Below are positions 1-6,791 of a stretch of 12,033 nucleotides of DNA, piece after piece. The position numbers were made by a program, and so were the translations under genes. The notes beneath the pieces are model-generated. The model had not been told where the DNA came from. It searched no databases and saw only the letters and a program-made list of their open reading frames with translations. The DNA is from DASQQQ01 sp036390995. GTDB taxonomy: Bacteria > Actinomycetota > UBA4738 > HRBIN12. The DNA is taken from assembly GCA_036390995.1 (NCBI GenBank), contig DASWAT010000071.1, forward strand, positions 1 through 12,033, given 5' to 3'. The first letter of the stretch is position 1; the number at the start of each line of letters is the position of its first letter.

Positions 1-670
1 TCTCCCGCAGAGCGTCCGGGGGGTCGTGATCTGCCGGCAGCACCAGCGCCGGAGCCGCGATCTCGTTCAGGCGCTGCGCGGCCGGCGGGTCGAGGCGCCG
101 GGCGCCGCTCTCGTCCATCGTCAGCTCGTGACGGTTGTCCAACGCGATCTGGAGGATCCGGCGACCGGTCTCGTCCTCCACCCCGAGCGGCGCCCAGATC
201 TCCATCTGCGTGCGGCGCGCGCTCTCCAGGTCTCCGCCCTCGACCAGCTCGTCGATACCCTCCGTTCGCGCCTCCCACCACGCGTCGTCCTCCTGCGTTC
301 CCTCGTACCCCGGCAGCGAGGACGCCACGAGCACCAGCGCGGACACGCGGTCCGGGTGCGTGAGGGCTGCGTCCAGGGCGATCCCTCCCCCGATCGAACA
401 CCCGATCAGCGCCGCGCGATCCACGCCGACCGCGTCCATCACCGCAACCAGGTCGTCGGCGTGCGAATACGCCCGGCCGGGCTCGGGGCGGCTGGAGCGC
501 CCATATCCGCGGAGGTCGTACCTGATCACGTGGTACCGCTCGGCGAGGACCTCGAACTGGTCGTCCCACGTGCGCGAGTCCCACAGCCCGGGATGGATCA
601 ACACGACGGCGGGGCCGGTCCCCGCGTGTTCGTAGTACAGGCTCGCGCCCTCGACGGCGACGGACCCCAT
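1..670 (-). CDS. Alpha/beta hydrolase, C-terminus cut by window edge
   Basis: Hydrolase of the alpha/beta fold (Abhydrolase_1 type); the substrate cannot be told. The first 223 residues are readable. A beta strand leading to the HPG oxyanion loop lies at residues 26-28, the YDLRGYGRS segment at 51-59, and the nucleophile elbow GCSIGG puts the catalytic Ser at 92. LVLPADHDPPD near 209-219 fits the strand carrying the acid residue (Asp216 most likely). The catalytic His, expected near residue 250, would lie beyond the left edge, so the gene is partial. The ATG (668-670) overlaps the TGA of the HIT gene by one base (TGATG). No good Shine-Dalgarno is visible, so translation probably depends on coupling. 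Resemblance to 3-oxoadipate enol-lactone hydrolases and other small esterases is generic. Family confidence is high; specific function is unknown. Confidence 0.88.
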   Translation of the reverse strand, partial: MGSVAVEGASLYYEHAGTGPAVVLIHPGLWDSRTWDDQFEVLAERYHVIRYDLRGYGRSSRPEPGRAYSHADDLVAVMDAVGVDRAALIGCSIGGGIALDAALTHPDRVSALVLVASSLPGYEGTQEDDAWWEARTEGIDELVEGGDLESARRTQMEIWAPLGVEDETGRRILQIALDNRHELTMDESGARRLDPPAAQRLNEIAAPALVLPADHDPPDALRE

Positions 671-1155
671 CACGGCTCGAACCGCGGGAGGAGCTTGCGG
701 TAGGTCTCGTCGAGCAGCTCGGGGAGCACCCGGGTCTCCCCCACCACGGGCATGAAGTTCGTGTCGCCGTTCCACCTCGGGACGACGTGCCAGTGCAGGT
801 GGTCCGGGATGCCGGCCCCGGCCACCCGCCCGAGGTTCATCCCCACGTTGAAACCCTGTGGGTCCATCTCCTCCCGCAGCGCCCGGACCGACGCCTGCAG
901 CAGGCGATCCACGTCGGCCAGCTCGTCGGGCGAGAGCGCTTCGAGAGCGCCGGTGTGGCGGAACGGCGCGACCATCACGTGGCCCGGGTTGTACGGGTAC
1001 GTGTTCAGCATCGCGAAGGCGAGCGAGCCGCGCTGCAGGATGTGGACGCCGGCGTCGTCAGCGCGCTCGGGCAGGTCGCAGAAGATGCAGCCCTCGACCT
1101 CGCCCTTCGCCGCTTCGATGTACCGCATGCGCCACGGCGACCAGATCCGGTCCAT
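670..1155 (-). CDS. HIT-family protein, probable Ap4A phosphorylase/hydrolase
   Basis: A 161-residue histidine-triad protein predicted to cleave dinucleoside polyphosphates such as Ap4A, or related nucleotidyl compounds, in the cytoplasm. The N-terminus MDRIWSPWRMRYI matches the actinobacterial group that includes mycobacterial Rv2613c, a known Ap4A phosphorylase encoded beside thrS. Visible motifs are CIFC (Cys23, Cys26; possible zinc site), NTYPYNPGH at 51-59, GFNVGMNLG at 101-109 and the triad HLHWH with His119, His121 and His123; His121 is the expected nucleophile. The reading frame stays open far upstream into antisense thrS sequence, but the start is set at the ATG at 1153-1155: it matches the family N-terminus, has GAGGG five bases ahead and overlaps the thrS stop as TGATG. 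Its own stop overlaps the hydrolase start in the same way. Aminoacyl-tRNA synthetases make Ap4A as a side product, so the linkage to thrS is sensible. Exact substrate is inferred. Confidence 0.93.
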   Translation of the reverse strand: MDRIWSPWRMRYIEAAKGEVEGCIFCDLPERADDAGVHILQRGSLAFAMLNTYPYNPGHVMVAPFRHTGALEALSPDELADVDRLLQASVRALREEMDPQGFNVGMNLGRVAGAGIPDHLHWHVVPRWNGDTNFMPVVGETRVLPELLDETYRKLLPRFEP

Positions 1156-3083
1156 CAACCCTCGAAGCGGCTCTGCTCGAGCGCGCGCGTGGCGGCCTCG
1201 TGCACGAGCGCCTCGACGAAACGCTCCACCGGCACGTCCTTCGTCTCGGCGCCGGAACGGTCCCGCACCGTGAGCAGCCCTGACTCGGCCTCCCTGTCGC
1301 CGATCACCAGCGTGTAGGGCGCCTTCATCAGCTGGGCCGCCCGGACCTTCTTGCCGACGGTCTCGGCGCCGTCGTCGACGTGCGGCCGGAGGCCGACCTC
1401 CCGGAATCTGGCGGCCAGCGCCTGCGCGTGCTCGACGTGGCGATCGGCCACCGTCGCGAGCCACACCTGCTCGGGGGCCAGCCACAGCGGGAAGGCTCCC
1501 GCGTAATGCTCGATCAGCACGCCGCTGAAGCGCTCGATCGAGCCGAGGATCGCCCGGTGGACCATGACCGGCCGGTGCCGCTGGTTGTCCTCGCCCACGT
1601 ACTCCATGTCGAAGCGCTCGGGCAGGCCGAAGTCGCACTGCACGGTGGTGAGCTGCCATCGCCGGCCGATCGCGTCGCGGAAGTGGAAGTCGACCTTCGG
1701 GCCGTAGAAGGAGCCCTCGCCCTCCGCGATCTCGTAGCCGAGCCCGCTCTTCTCGAGGGCGCTCCGCAGGGCGTCGGTGGCCCGCTCGGCCATCTCCGGC
1801 GTCACGATCGATTCGCCCGGGAGCGTGGAGAGCGTCACGAGCGGGTCCGTGAACCCGAAGGTGCGATGGATCTCGAGGGTGAGATCGAACACCCCGAGGA
1901 TCTCGTCCACGAGCTGGTCCTCCCGGCAGACGATGTGCGAGTCGTCCTGGGTGAAACCCCGAGCCCGCAGCAGGCCGTGGACCACGCCGAGCCGCTCGTA
2001 CCGGTACACGCCGCCGAGCTCGGACAGGCGCATCGGCAGGTCCCGGTAGGAGCGCGTCTGGGACCTGTAGATGAGCACGTGGAACGGGCAGTTCATGGGC
2101 TTCACGAAGTACGCGGGGTCGCCCTCGTGCCGCATCTCCGGATACATGAGCTCGGCGTACTTGGTGGTGTGCCCCGAGGTGTCCCACAGCTCGCGCCTGG
2201 CGAGGTGTGGCGTGGCCACCAGGTCGTAGCCACGCTCGAGATGGAGGTCCCGGATGTAGTCCTCGAGCTGCTTGCGGAACAGGCCGCCCCGGGGGTGCCA
2301 GACGGCCAGGCCCGGACCGAGCTCCTCGGGGAACGAGAACAGGTCGAGCTCGCGACCGAGCCTGCGATGGTCCCGGCGCTCCGCCTCCTCCAGACGGTGG
2401 AGGTAGTCCTTCAGGTCGAGCTCGCTGGGCCATGCGGTGCCGTAGATCCGCGTGAGCATCTGGCGGGTCTCGTCGCCCCGCCAGTACGCGCCGGCCAGCT
2501 TCATGAGCTTGAACGCCGGGATCCTGCCGGTGGAGGGGACGTGCGGTCCCAGACACAGGTCGCCCCAGCCGTCGTTGCGGTACACGGACACTCGGTCGCC
2601 GAGCGCGCCTTCGCTCTCGTCGAGCCCCTCGATGATCTCGCGCTTGTACGGCTGGTCGGCGAACCGCTCCAGAGCCTCCTCACGGGACAGCTCCTCGCGG
2701 ACGAAGGGTTGGTCCGCCGCAACGATCTCGGCCATCCGGCGTTCGACCTTCTCGAGGTCCTCGGACGACACGGCCTGCGGCAGCTCGAAGTCGTAGTAGA
2801 ACCCGTCCTCGATGGGCGGCCCGATCGCGTAGCGCGTGCCGGGATACAGGTCGCACACGGCCTGCGCCATCACGTGCGCGGTGGAGTGCCGCAGGACGTG
2901 GAGCCCGTCCGGGTCGCTCGCGCCCACCGGCTCGGCACCGCCGTCGCCCTCCGGGACGAACGACAGGTCCACGAGCCGGCCGTCGAGGCGCGCGGCGACG
3001 GCCTCCGGGGGCAGCACCGAGCCGATGGGCTCCCCCTCGGGGAGCTCCACGGAGGTGCCGTGCGAAAGCTCGATCCGCGGCAT
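1155..3083 (-). CDS. thrS: Threonyl-tRNA synthetase
   Basis: Class II synthetase charging tRNA-Thr with threonine. It has 642 residues, the same length as E. coli ThrRS, with all four regions intact. An N-terminal TGS domain spans about 1-60. The editing domain has HSTAH (His66, His70) and CLGPH (Cys177, His181), so misacylated Ser-tRNA-Thr can be cleared. The catalytic core has MNCPFH (Cys332), DDSH (His383) and MVHRAILGS (His509) as the zinc ligands, motif 2 around RYERLGVVHGLLRARGF (361-377) and the motif 3 Arg518 in GSIERF. The C-terminal anticodon-binding domain runs from about 540 to 642. The ATG at 3081-3083 has no Shine-Dalgarno but a TATCAT -10-like element 8 bases upstream, suggesting a leaderless mRNA. 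Its TGA overlaps the HIT gene start by one base. No T-box leader is possible, since only 40 bases separate it from the permease gene. Confidence 0.98.
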   Translation of the reverse strand: MPRIELSHGTSVELPEGEPIGSVLPPEAVAARLDGRLVDLSFVPEGDGGAEPVGASDPDGLHVLRHSTAHVMAQAVCDLYPGTRYAIGPPIEDGFYYDFELPQAVSSEDLEKVERRMAEIVAADQPFVREELSREEALERFADQPYKREIIEGLDESEGALGDRVSVYRNDGWGDLCLGPHVPSTGRIPAFKLMKLAGAYWRGDETRQMLTRIYGTAWPSELDLKDYLHRLEEAERRDHRRLGRELDLFSFPEELGPGLAVWHPRGGLFRKQLEDYIRDLHLERGYDLVATPHLARRELWDTSGHTTKYAELMYPEMRHEGDPAYFVKPMNCPFHVLIYRSQTRSYRDLPMRLSELGGVYRYERLGVVHGLLRARGFTQDDSHIVCREDQLVDEILGVFDLTLEIHRTFGFTDPLVTLSTLPGESIVTPEMAERATDALRSALEKSGLGYEIAEGEGSFYGPKVDFHFRDAIGRRWQLTTVQCDFGLPERFDMEYVGEDNQRHRPVMVHRAILGSIERFSGVLIEHYAGAFPLWLAPEQVWLATVADRHVEHAQALAARFREVGLRPHVDDGAETVGKKVRAAQLMKAPYTLVIGDREAESGLLTVRDRSGAETKDVPVERFVEALVHEAATRALEQSRFEG

Positions 3084-3091
3084 GGAGCGCC

Positions 3092-3097
3092 ATGATA
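3092..3097 (-). promoter_or_regulatory. Possible -10 element of thrS (leaderless start)
   Basis: TATCAT on the minus strand fits the actinobacterial TAnnnT -10 pattern and ends 8 bases before the thrS ATG, which would put the first transcribed base at or next to the A of the start codon. No ribosome binding site precedes the ATG, which supports this reading. No recognisable TTGACA-like -35 is seen at 17-18 bases. Read-through from the ABC genes upstream remains possible, because no terminator is visible in the 40-base gap. Confidence 0.35.
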
Positions 3098-3123
3098 CGC
3101 GAGGGCGGACGCGGCCCCGAGCG

Positions 3124-5667
3124 TCACTCGTACGCGATGGCCTCCAGGACGTTCAGCTTCGCGGCCCGACGCGCCGGGAGCGCCGCCGCCACCACGCCGG
3201 CTAGTCCGGCCGCGACCGTGTAGATCGCGAGCTCCCGGTACGGGATCGACAGGGCGGTGACGCCGGTGTTCGACAGCGCCTGCTGCATGGCCCATCCGAA
3301 CAGGACACCGATCACCATCCCCAGCAGCGCCCCGATCACGGCCACGATGATCGCCTCGCGGCGGACCATCGAGCGCACCTGCCGCCGCGTGGTCCCCACG
3401 GCCCGCAACAGGCCGATCTCCCTCGTCCGCTCGTAGATCGAAAGGCTGAGCGTGTTCACGATGCCGACGAACGCGATGAGGACCGCCAGCGCCAGCAGCA
3501 CCGTGACCAGCCGCAGGACCGAGTTCACCAGGTTCGCCTGCTTCTCGCGGAACTGCGCCTGGTTCTGCACGTCGATGTTCGCGAACGGCTTCACCGCCGA
3601 CTCGAGCCCCTGCTGCACCTGCGCGAGGTCGCGGTCCGGCGCCACGGTCACGAGCACGAAGGTGTCCAGCGCCTCAGGGTAGTGCTCGGCGTACGTCGCG
3701 AGCGAGATCGCGTAATCGGTCACCAGGCGGTTCTCGTCGTAGATGCCGCCGATCGTGAGCCGCGTCTTGCCGGTAGCCGGGAACTCCACGGGAACCGTGT
3801 CGCCCACCTTCCAGCCGTGGTCCTCGGCGAGCCCGCGGTAGACGAGGATGTCGCCCTGCGAGAGCGAAGCGACGGTGCCTTCGCTCACGCCGAGGTCGGT
3901 GACGCTCTCGATCGTGGCCGGGTCCACGGCGTTCACGAAGCTGTTCGACCCGTCGATCCGGAAGGGCACCTGCCGTATCTCGGAGACCGCCTCGACCCCG
4001 GGCACCTGCTGCACGCGCGCCGCAACCTCCGGGGAGAACGGCGCGAAAGTGGTGGAGGTGACGATGAAGTCCGCGCGCAGCGTCTCTTCGAGCGCCTGGG
4101 TCGTGGAGGCGTTGAGGGAGGAGGCGAAGATCGTGACGAATCCAACCAGACCCAGGCCGATCATGAGGGCGGCGGCGGTCGAGGCCGTCCGCCGGGGGTT
4201 GCGCATCGCGTTCTCGCGGCCCAACCGACCGGTGAAGCCGCGGAGCGGCGCGCCGATGGCTCGGGCCAGGGGGCGTGTCACGAACGGCGCGAGCATCGCG
4301 ATCCCCACGAACCCCACGGCGGCGCCCAAGCCGACCAGCACGCCCTGCTGCGACGTGGAGCCGAACAGCCCGTAGAGCAGCGCGGCCATCCCGATCAGCA
4401 GGACCGCCGCCCCTGTGGCGAGCCGGCGGGCCAAGCCACCGCCGCCCACTCCCTGTTCCTGCGACAGGAGCGCCTGCATCGGCGAGACGTGCGCCGCCCT
4501 GCGGGCGGGCAGGATGGCGGAGAAGACGGTGACGAGCGTCCCCAGCACGAGCGACACGATCACCGTGCGCGCCAGGATCTGCAGGCCCGTGCTCGGGATC
4601 TTGAACAGGAAGGCCCCCATGAGCGCCCGAAGACCCACGGCCACGAGGATGCCCGCCCCCACGCCGATCGCCGACGCGAAGAGCCCGACGACCACCGCCT
4701 CGAGCAGCACCGAGCGGGTCACCTGGCGCCGGCTGGCCCCCAGAGCCCGGAGCAGCCCGAGCTCGCGGGTCCGCTGGGCCACGATGATCGAGAACGTGTT
4801 GAAGATGATGAACGCGCCGACGAACAGCGCGACGAACGCGAACACGAGCAGTCCCGTCCGCACGAACCCGAGCCCCTGCGCCACCGCCCGCTGGGCTTCC
4901 TCGGCAACGGTCGTGGCCGTGACCGCCTCGACCCCCGGGGGCAGCGTCCGCTGGATCTGCTGGCGGAGGCCGGCCGCGTCGGTCCCGGGGGCGGCAACCA
5001 CGTCGATCTCGTCGAACTTCCCCTGGCGCTGGAGCACGCTCTGCGCGGTGGGGAGGTCGAAGAACGAGATGGTCGCGCCGAACAAGCTCGTGTTGCCCTC
5101 GGCGTACCCGGCCAGCCCGACGATGGTGAGCTCGCGGGGCGGCCCCTGGAACAGGATCTTGAGCTGCTCCCCCACCGTGAGCCCGTAGCGGTCGGCCGTC
5201 TCGGTGTCCACGACGACCTGGTCCGGCCCGCTCGGCGGGTGCCCGTGCTTGATCGTCCAGGTCCCGCCGATCGTGCTCCAGGACGTGCCGATCGTCGGCG
5301 GGCCGAAGCTCCCGATCGCCTTGCCGGTCGCGGGATCCACGAGCTGTGCGTACCCGCTCACGATCCCTTGGGCCTGCTCCACGCCCGGCACGGACCGGAC
5401 GTCCGAGAGCACCGATGCCCGGAACGGCGTGCGCTGACCCCCACCGCCGCCGCCCGTCTGCGAGATGTCGTCGTACGCCAACCGGCTGCGGACCACCACG
5501 TCGATCGATGACGTCCCCTGGGCGATCAGCTGGTCGAACGCGTGGGTGGTGGTGTCGGTGAGGACGTACGTCCCGGCCATGAACGCCACCCCGAGCACGA
5601 CCGAAAGCGCGGTGAGGCCCAGCCGGACGCGCCTGGCGAGCAGGCTCTTGATCGTCGCACGCCACAC
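3124..5667 (-). CDS. ABC transporter permease, FtsX/MacB type
   Basis: An 847-residue integral membrane subunit of an ABC exporter or mechanotransmission complex. The N-terminal anchor is at about 17-37, followed by a long extracytoplasmic MacB periplasmic-core-like region (about 40-265). The first FtsX domain has helices near 272-296, 319-345 and 366-388, then two more near 417-436 and 443-462. After a helix at about 497-516 comes a second extracytoplasmic region (about 518-715) and a second FtsX domain with helices near 718-743, 771-795 and 812-832. The two halves carry matching cytoplasmic coupling motifs, RTRELGLLRALGASRRQV (299-316) and RTREIGLLRAVGTTRRQV (747-764), and end in PARRAA. 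Six consecutive glycines at 72-77 form a flexible linker in the first outer region. The start is GTG (5665-5667) with GAGG six bases ahead, one base after the ATPase stop. Cargo is unknown; lipoprotein, peptide or drug export are all possible. Confidence 0.95.
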   Translation of the reverse strand: MWRATIKSLLARRVRLGLTALSVVLGVAFMAGTYVLTDTTTHAFDQLIAQGTSSIDVVVRSRLAYDDISQTGGGGGGQRTPFRASVLSDVRSVPGVEQAQGIVSGYAQLVDPATGKAIGSFGPPTIGTSWSTIGGTWTIKHGHPPSGPDQVVVDTETADRYGLTVGEQLKILFQGPPRELTIVGLAGYAEGNTSLFGATISFFDLPTAQSVLQRQGKFDEIDVVAAPGTDAAGLRQQIQRTLPPGVEAVTATTVAEEAQRAVAQGLGFVRTGLLVFAFVALFVGAFIIFNTFSIIVAQRTRELGLLRALGASRRQVTRSVLLEAVVVGLFASAIGVGAGILVAVGLRALMGAFLFKIPSTGLQILARTVIVSLVLGTLVTVFSAILPARRAAHVSPMQALLSQEQGVGGGGLARRLATGAAVLLIGMAALLYGLFGSTSQQGVLVGLGAAVGFVGIAMLAPFVTRPLARAIGAPLRGFTGRLGRENAMRNPRRTASTAAALMIGLGLVGFVTIFASSLNASTTQALEETLRADFIVTSTTFAPFSPEVAARVQQVPGVEAVSEIRQVPFRIDGSNSFVNAVDPATIESVTDLGVSEGTVASLSQGDILVYRGLAEDHGWKVGDTVPVEFPATGKTRLTIGGIYDENRLVTDYAISLATYAEHYPEALDTFVLVTVAPDRDLAQVQQGLESAVKPFANIDVQNQAQFREKQANLVNSVLRLVTVLLALAVLIAFVGIVNTLSLSIYERTREIGLLRAVGTTRRQVRSMVRREAIIVAVIGALLGMVIGVLFGWAMQQALSNTGVTALSIPYRELAIYTVAAGLAGVVAAALPARRAAKLNVLEAIAYE

Positions 5668-5668
5668 G

Positions 5669-6412
5669 TCACACCTCGAACGCCTTCATGCGGTCCAGGA
5701 CCTTGGCCGCGGTGGGCCCCTGCATCTCGTCGACGACGTTGCCGTCCGAGAGGAACACCACACGATCCGCGTACCCGGCGGCCGTGGGGTCGTGGGTGAC
5801 CATCACGATGGTCTGCCCGTGGTCCTTCACCGCGTCGCGCAGGAACGACAGCAGCTCCGCCCCGCTCTTCGAGTCGAGGTTCCCCGTGGGCTCGTCGGCG
5901 AAGACGATCTCGGGGCGGCTGACCAGGGCTCGGGATGCCGCCACGCGCTGCTGCTGCCCACCGGACAGCTCGCTGGGACGGTGCGAGAGGCGGTCCCGAA
6001 TCCCCACCGTGTCCACCACCGTGTCGAACCACACGGCGTCCGGCTTCCGCCCGGCGATGTCCAGCGGCAGCGTGATGTTCTCCGCCGCGGTGAGGGTGGG
6101 GACCAGGTTGTAGGCCTGGAACACGAACCCGACCTTCTCCCGGCGGAGCAGGGTGAGCTGCTTCTCCGAGAGCGAGGTCAGGTCGACGTCGCCGATGTAC
6201 ACGCGGCCCGACGTCGGCGTGTCGAGGCCGGCCATGCAGTGCAGCAGCGTGGACTTCCCCGAGCCCGACGGGCCCATGATCGCGGTGAACCGGGCGGCCC
6301 CGAAGTCGACCGACACGCCGCGGAGCGCCTCGACGGCGGCGTCACCGGAGCCGTACACCTTCTGCAGCTCGACCGATCGAGCTGCGACATGGCCGTTCGT
6401 CGCCGGTTCCAT
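5669..6412 (-). CDS. ABC transporter ATP-binding protein, MacB/LolD type
   Basis: A 247-residue nucleotide-binding subunit that powers the permease encoded just downstream. All ATPase motifs are present: Walker A GPSGSGKST (47-55), Q-loop Gln99 in FQAYNLVPT, signature LSGGQQQR (149-156), Walker B ending ADEPTGNLD with Asp173 and catalytic Glu174, and switch His207 in MVTHDP. The Q-loop and NLD sequence are characteristic of the MacB/LolD/FtsE group that pairs with FtsX-like permeases. The frame stays open upstream through the tRNA gene, but the start is fixed at the ATG at 6410-6412 by an AAGGAGG three bases ahead and by the family N-terminus. The one-base gap to the permease indicates coupled translation. 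The ATPase is expected to dimerise under the membrane; the substrate is not predictable from sequence. Confidence 0.96.
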   Translation of the reverse strand: MEPATNGHVAARSVELQKVYGSGDAAVEALRGVSVDFGAARFTAIMGPSGSGKSTLLHCMAGLDTPTSGRVYIGDVDLTSLSEKQLTLLRREKVGFVFQAYNLVPTLTAAENITLPLDIAGRKPDAVWFDTVVDTVGIRDRLSHRPSELSGGQQQRVAASRALVSRPEIVFADEPTGNLDSKSGAELLSFLRDAVKDHGQTIVMVTHDPTAAGYADRVVFLSDGNVVDEMQGPTAAKVLDRMKAFEV

Positions 6413-6415
6413 CTG

Positions 6416-6422
6416 CCTCCTT
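6416..6422 (-). promoter_or_regulatory. Strong Shine-Dalgarno deciding the ABC ATPase start
   Basis: AAGGAGG on the minus strand lies 3 bases before the ATG at 6412. It is the strongest ribosome binding site in the window and rules out starts further upstream in the same open frame, which would run through tRNA-Val. Confidence 0.85.
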
Positions 6423-6438
6423 CCCACACCGAGCGGAA

Positions 6439-6444
6439 AGGCTA
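6439..6444 (-). promoter_or_regulatory. Possible -10 element for the ABC operon
   Basis: TAGCCT on the minus strand fits TAnnnT and would start a transcript about 20 bases before the ATPase ATG, leaving room for the AAGGAGG site. No convincing -35 is present 17-18 bases upstream, so the call rests on a six-base match and position. Confidence 0.3.
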
Positions 6445-6511
6445 CGCGACGGGCCGGCCGGGCGACGACGCCGACGGCGGTCGTGGCCCTGGCCCTGCTC
6501 CTCGGGACGGT

Positions 6512-6531
6512 CGGAGCCGGGGCCTGCTCCG
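6512..6531 (-). terminator. Weak hairpin after tRNA-Val
   Basis: A 6-bp stem (CGGAGC paired with GCTCCG) with an 8-base GC-rich loop begins 10 bases past the tRNA 3' end. No T-run follows on the minus strand. It may slow or end tRNA transcription, or it may be a chance structure in GC-rich DNA, in which case tRNA transcripts could run on into the ABC operon. Confidence 0.3.
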
Positions 6532-6540
6532 CGGATCCGG

Positions 6541-6612
6541 TGGGCGCGGCAGGTTTTGAACCTGCGACCTCTGCCGTGTGAAGGCAGCGCTCTCCCGCTG
6601 AGCTACGCGCCC
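6541..6612 (-). tRNA. tRNA-Val (anticodon CAC)
   Basis: A complete 72-base cloverleaf. The 7-bp acceptor stem GGGCGCG/CGCGCCC is perfect. The D arm is GCTC/GAGC with loop AGCGGGA. The anticodon stem CTGCC/GGCAG carries loop TTCACAC, giving anticodon CAC, which reads GUG valine codons. There is a 5-base variable region, and the T arm is GCAGG/CCTGC with loop TTCAAAA. The discriminator base is A at 6541. The following bases are CCG, so the CCA tail is not encoded and must be added afterwards. GTG is a major valine codon in this GC-rich sequence. The gene stands alone, with its own promoter and no second tRNA beside it. Confidence 0.97.
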
Positions 6613-6623
6613 TTGGGGCCGGA

Positions 6624-6632
6624 ACGATAGCA
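6624..6632 (-). promoter_or_regulatory. Extended -10 promoter of tRNA-Val
   Basis: TGCTATCGT on the minus strand is an extended -10 (TGn plus TAnnnT) whose last base is 11 bases from the mature tRNA 5' end, giving a short leader of about 4-5 bases. The -35 position falls in the base of the preceding terminator stem and shows no consensus, which extended -10 promoters tolerate. Confidence 0.5.
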
Positions 6633-6638
6633 CTCGCC

Positions 6639-6679
6639 GAAAAGGAGACGGCGGCGCGTGCCCGCGTCGCGCCGCCGTC
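6639..6679 (-). terminator. Rho-independent terminator of the EAL regulator gene
   Basis: A perfect 12-bp inverted repeat (GACGGCGGCGCG at 6647-6658 and its complement at 6668-6679) with a 9-base loop is followed on the minus strand by TCCTTTT. It lies 113 bases past the stop of the receiver-EAL gene and just before the tRNA promoter, so it would stop transcription from the regulator. The T-run is short, but the stem is very stable. Confidence 0.65.
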
Positions 6680-6684
6680 AGTCG

Positions 6685-6702
6685 CCGAGCCTCGCAGCTC
6701 GG
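6685..6702 (-). other. Small hairpin ahead of the terminator
   Basis: A perfect 6-bp stem CCGAGC/GCTCGG with a 6-base loop lies in the 3' untranslated region of the EAL gene, 5 bases before the main terminator stem on the minus strand. It could be a 3'-end stabiliser or an accessory pause site. The rest of 6703-6791 shows nothing further. Confidence 0.35.
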
Positions 6703-6791
6703 ACGGTTCAGACGCCCAGTTTCGCACCTGCAAGGTGCCCGGCGCAACCCCCGGGCCGGCCTCGCGCGCCGCCCCCACCCCGACCGGCGGC

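Noticed and set aside
1156..2556. Long N-terminal extension of the HIT protein frame
   Set aside because: It is a shifted-frame shadow of thrS. The MDRIWSPWRMRY start, the GAGGG site and the TGATG overlap fix the true start at 1155.
1380..3095. 571-codon plus-strand open frame
   Set aside because: It is exactly antisense to thrS and is kept open by the codon bias of a GC-rich gene; its translation is Arg/Val/His-rich without any domain.
3682..5511. 609-codon plus-strand open frame
   Set aside because: Antisense shadow of the permease, with a low-complexity Arg/Gly/Asp/Glu-rich product.
6441..6581. Plus-strand frame with a lipoprotein-like stretch (VALALLLGTVGAGACS) ending in AGFEPATSAV
   Set aside because: The end is the well-known translation artefact of a tRNA gene (tRNA-Val on the other strand). 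There is no ribosome site or convincing start codon, and the frame is antisense to the ABC leader. A decayed lipoprotein remnant cannot be excluded but is not supported.
6413..6778. N-terminal extension of the ABC ATPase frame through the tRNA gene
   Set aside because: The extra sequence includes the minus-strand tRNA translation artefact (SSAGERCLHTAEVAGSKPAAPT-like), while an AAGGAGG and the family N-terminus mark the ATG at 6412.
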